Assembly: GCF_946478785.1 (NCBI RefSeq)
Contig: NZ_CAMLDD010000036.1
Span: forward strand, 1 to 35,948
Direction of reading: 5' to 3'
DNA: 35,948 nt
From: an uncultured Flavobacterium sp.
Lineage (GTDB): Bacteria > Bacteroidota > Bacteroidia > Flavobacteriales > Flavobacteriaceae
The position numbers and the translations under genes are program-made. Shown here piece after piece: positions 34,609 through 35,948 of the stretch (the first letter of the stretch is position 1; each line of letters starts with the position of its first letter). The notes under the pieces were generated by a model. The model was not told the origin of the DNA. It did not search any database and was given only the letters and a program-made list of their open reading frames with translations.

Positions 34609-34745
34609 TGACGCATAACGGATTGCAGTTTGGCGAAGCGGCAGAAATTGAAGCACAACTGTTCAGTTTTGCAGAAAAGTTCAATCGAAGTACTCCTTTG
34701 AATTTAGCACTACACCGGCCATTTTGCCGATCTGCTGTTAGCGGT
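34609..34745. repeat. Cassette-type site B (imperfect palindrome)
   Basis: Left end TGACGCATAACGGATTGCAG and right end GATCTGCTGTTAGCGGT face each other over about 137 bases. The arms TAACGGATTGCAG..GGCGAA and TTTTGCC.GATCTGCTGTTA pair with bulges. It lies 7 bases from the stop of the carboxymuconolactone decarboxylase gene and ~85 bases from the start of the 114-aa gene. The outer TAAC/GTTA triplets are the invariant part shared with sites A, C and D. Confidence 0.65.
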
Positions 34746-34751
34746 TTGTGG

Positions 34752-35564
34752 TTATTTTGTCGTTCGTTCGTTTATTACTTCTTTCAAAATATTTGTTCCG
34801 TTAATTGCTGCTGGAAAACCTGCATAAATACTCAATAACAACATTATTTCTTTGATTTCTATTTCTGTAAGTCCAATATTTAGTCCTGCGTTTATATGAA
34901 ATTTTAATTGGGGTTTTGCATTTCCTAATGCTGTCAAAGCCGAAATAGTTGCGATTTGCCTGTATTTTGGTGCTAAATTGTCTCTCGAAAAAATGTCAGC
35001 ATATCCAAATTCGAGTGTTAGTTTTACCAACTTTGGCGAAAAGTCGTTGTAAGCATTTTTCAGTCTGTCAACCTGTAAACTGTCAAGTTTTGTTAATTCT
35101 TGTTCGCCTAATTTTAGTCTGTCAGTTTGAGTTATATCAGTTGCAGTTTTTCCGATTTTGTCATTTATTTCGTGTTCTTGACGTTCTTTCAAAACTTCTC
35201 TCAAGGCGTTCATTCCGTTAATGCAACTTGGAAAACCTGAATAAACAGACATTTGCAAAATTACTTCTTTAACTTCGTTTATGCTACTTCCTGTATTTAA
35301 TGCTCCGTTAATATGAACTTTTAGTTGTGGTTGTGCAGTTCCCATTGCTGTCAAAGATGCAACCACTGCAATTTCTTTGGATTTTAAATCAAGTCCATCT
35401 CTTGTATAAATATCTCCAAAAGCATATTCAATTATAAACCTTCCTAAATCTGGTGAAATATCTTTCAGTCCATTAATTACTTTTTCTCCTGCTTCTCCGT
35501 CAATTTCTTTTAATTTCTCCCAACCTGCTTTGTATCTTTCTGTGTTTTCCATTTTTATTTTCAT
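34752..35564 (-). CDS. Carboxymuconolactone decarboxylase family protein, two domains
   Basis: The 270-residue protein contains the CMD domain twice. The first (~40-125) reads EYAFGDIYTRDGLDLKSKE, ASLTAMGTAQPQLKVHINGAL, SVYSGFPSCINGMNALREVL. The second (~165-265) reads EFGYADIFSRDNLAPKYRQ, SALTALGNAKPQLKFHINAGL, SIYAGFPAAINGTNILKEVI. Neither domain has the CxxC of AhpD-type members, so a peroxidase role is unlikely. It may act on a lactone as in aromatic degradation, but no pathway partners are present. An internal ATG at 35552 (MENTERYKAGW) is an equally plausible start. It appears to be a cassette gene. Confidence 0.9.
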   Translation of the reverse strand: MKIKMENTERYKAGWEKLKEIDGEAGEKVINGLKDISPDLGRFIIEYAFGDIYTRDGLDLKSKEIAVVASLTAMGTAQPQLKVHINGALNTGSSINEVKEVILQMSVYSGFPSCINGMNALREVLKERQEHEINDKIGKTATDITQTDRLKLGEQELTKLDSLQVDRLKNAYNDFSPKLVKLTLEFGYADIFSRDNLAPKYRQIATISALTALGNAKPQLKFHINAGLNIGLTEIEIKEIMLLLSIYAGFPAAINGTNILKEVINERTTK

Positions 35565-35655
35565 TATTTGTTTGTCCTAAACAGAGTTCTTCAATTAATA
35601 AGAATAATATTGTGATTTTAGTCGTTTGTCCCATTTTTCCGGTGTCTCTACAATG

Positions 35656-35897
35656 ACCGCTAACGTTAGCCTGTGAAAAAAATAAAATTATCCTCTTGAG
35701 AATTTCACATTTGAGTTTTTTCTCTGGTAGTCCTCCGAATACTTCTAAATTTAAGAGATTTTTTCACAGCCTGACGGTTTACGGCTTAGCGAGGTTGGGG
35801 AATAAAGATGCTCGATTTTTCGGTTAAAGACAAATTTTCCAAACACAAAAACAACTTTCCATTAAGCCCAAAACCCCAATCTCGCCAATCAGCTGTT
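35656..35897. repeat. Cassette-type site D with nested palindromic element
   Basis: The outer left end is ACCGCTAACGTTAG and the outer right end is CAGCTGTTGAAC. Inside, GTTAGCCTGTGAAAAAAAT (35665-35683) and ATTTTTTCACAGCCTGAC (35758-35775) form long arms enclosing a 75-base interior. Next to it GCGAGGTTGGGG (35789-35800) and CCCCAATCTCGC (35874-35885) form a second 12-bp pairing. The part outside the 35665-35775 palindrome resembles site C. I read it as a cassette site carrying a small inserted palindromic element. Confidence 0.65.
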
Positions 35898-35948
35898 GAA
35901 CTAAACCTTCGGTAGCACTTACCGGGATTTTGTACCTTACGAATATAA
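35898..35948. other. Start of the next interval, cut by the window end
   Basis: 51 bases without a supported feature. This may be the 3' side of the next cassette. Confidence 0.3.

Noticed and set aside
1..35948. CRISPR array or tRNA/rRNA genes
   Set aside because: No direct repeats with regular spacers, no tRNA cloverleaf and no rRNA-like sequence was seen on either strand.

Overview
The window looks like a Flavobacterium-type Bacteroidota chromosome. It is AT-rich, Shine-Dalgarno-poor and carries promoters of the TAnnTTTG type. It encodes subtype-iii type VI secretion (T6SS) components, a DUF2490 outer-membrane protein and a KPN_02809/YpfJ-type zinc peptidase. There are no rRNA, tRNA or CRISPR features.

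Region 1 (1-9000, plus strand) is the end of a Bacteroidota T6SS locus. It opens inside a VgrG spike gene and continues with an effector whose C-terminus looks like an exchangeable toxin domain. It closes with tssF. Between the effector and tssF lie about 4.7 kb of very AT-rich cargo: intact lipoprotein immunity-like genes, an orphan toxin domain without a delivery leader, two broken immunity copies, a short toxin scrap, a chimeric lipoprotein joined to a different C-terminal domain by a perfect 74-bp repeat, and two more secreted proteins. I read this as a graveyard of toxin/immunity modules displaced from the effector tip.

Region 2 (9000-30400) is a mostly conserved chromosomal backbone. 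It holds a zinc metallopeptidase, a 1349-residue hybrid histidine kinase, a membrane protein, a class-3-like aldehyde dehydrogenase, an RluA-type pseudouridine synthase, panB, sdaA, a cation:proton antiporter, a short operon (DUF2490, SRPBCC, DUF1801, 2H phosphoesterase), a LOG-family protein preceded by a (TTAAGGG)n tract, a lactonase/GNAT pair, and a metallo-beta-lactamase/DUF1801/serine hydrolase group. Small intergenic repeats are scattered here.

Region 3 (about 30430 to the end) looks like an integron-type cassette array. Small unrelated accessory genes all lie on the minus strand: a decayed ArsR regulator with SRPBCC and a DHFR-family reductase, a DUF3887/beta-lactamase hydrolase, a 114-aa unknown, and a two-domain carboxymuconolactone decarboxylase. 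They are separated by roughly 130-bp imperfect palindromes whose outer ends read ...TAAC / GTTA.... No integrase gene is visible. A palindromic element of about 110 bp sits inside two of these sites, and one site abuts the 3' end (domains V and VI) of a group II intron resembling the IIC class. This arrangement is the most notable feature of the window. The reading is inferred from sequence pattern and is untested.
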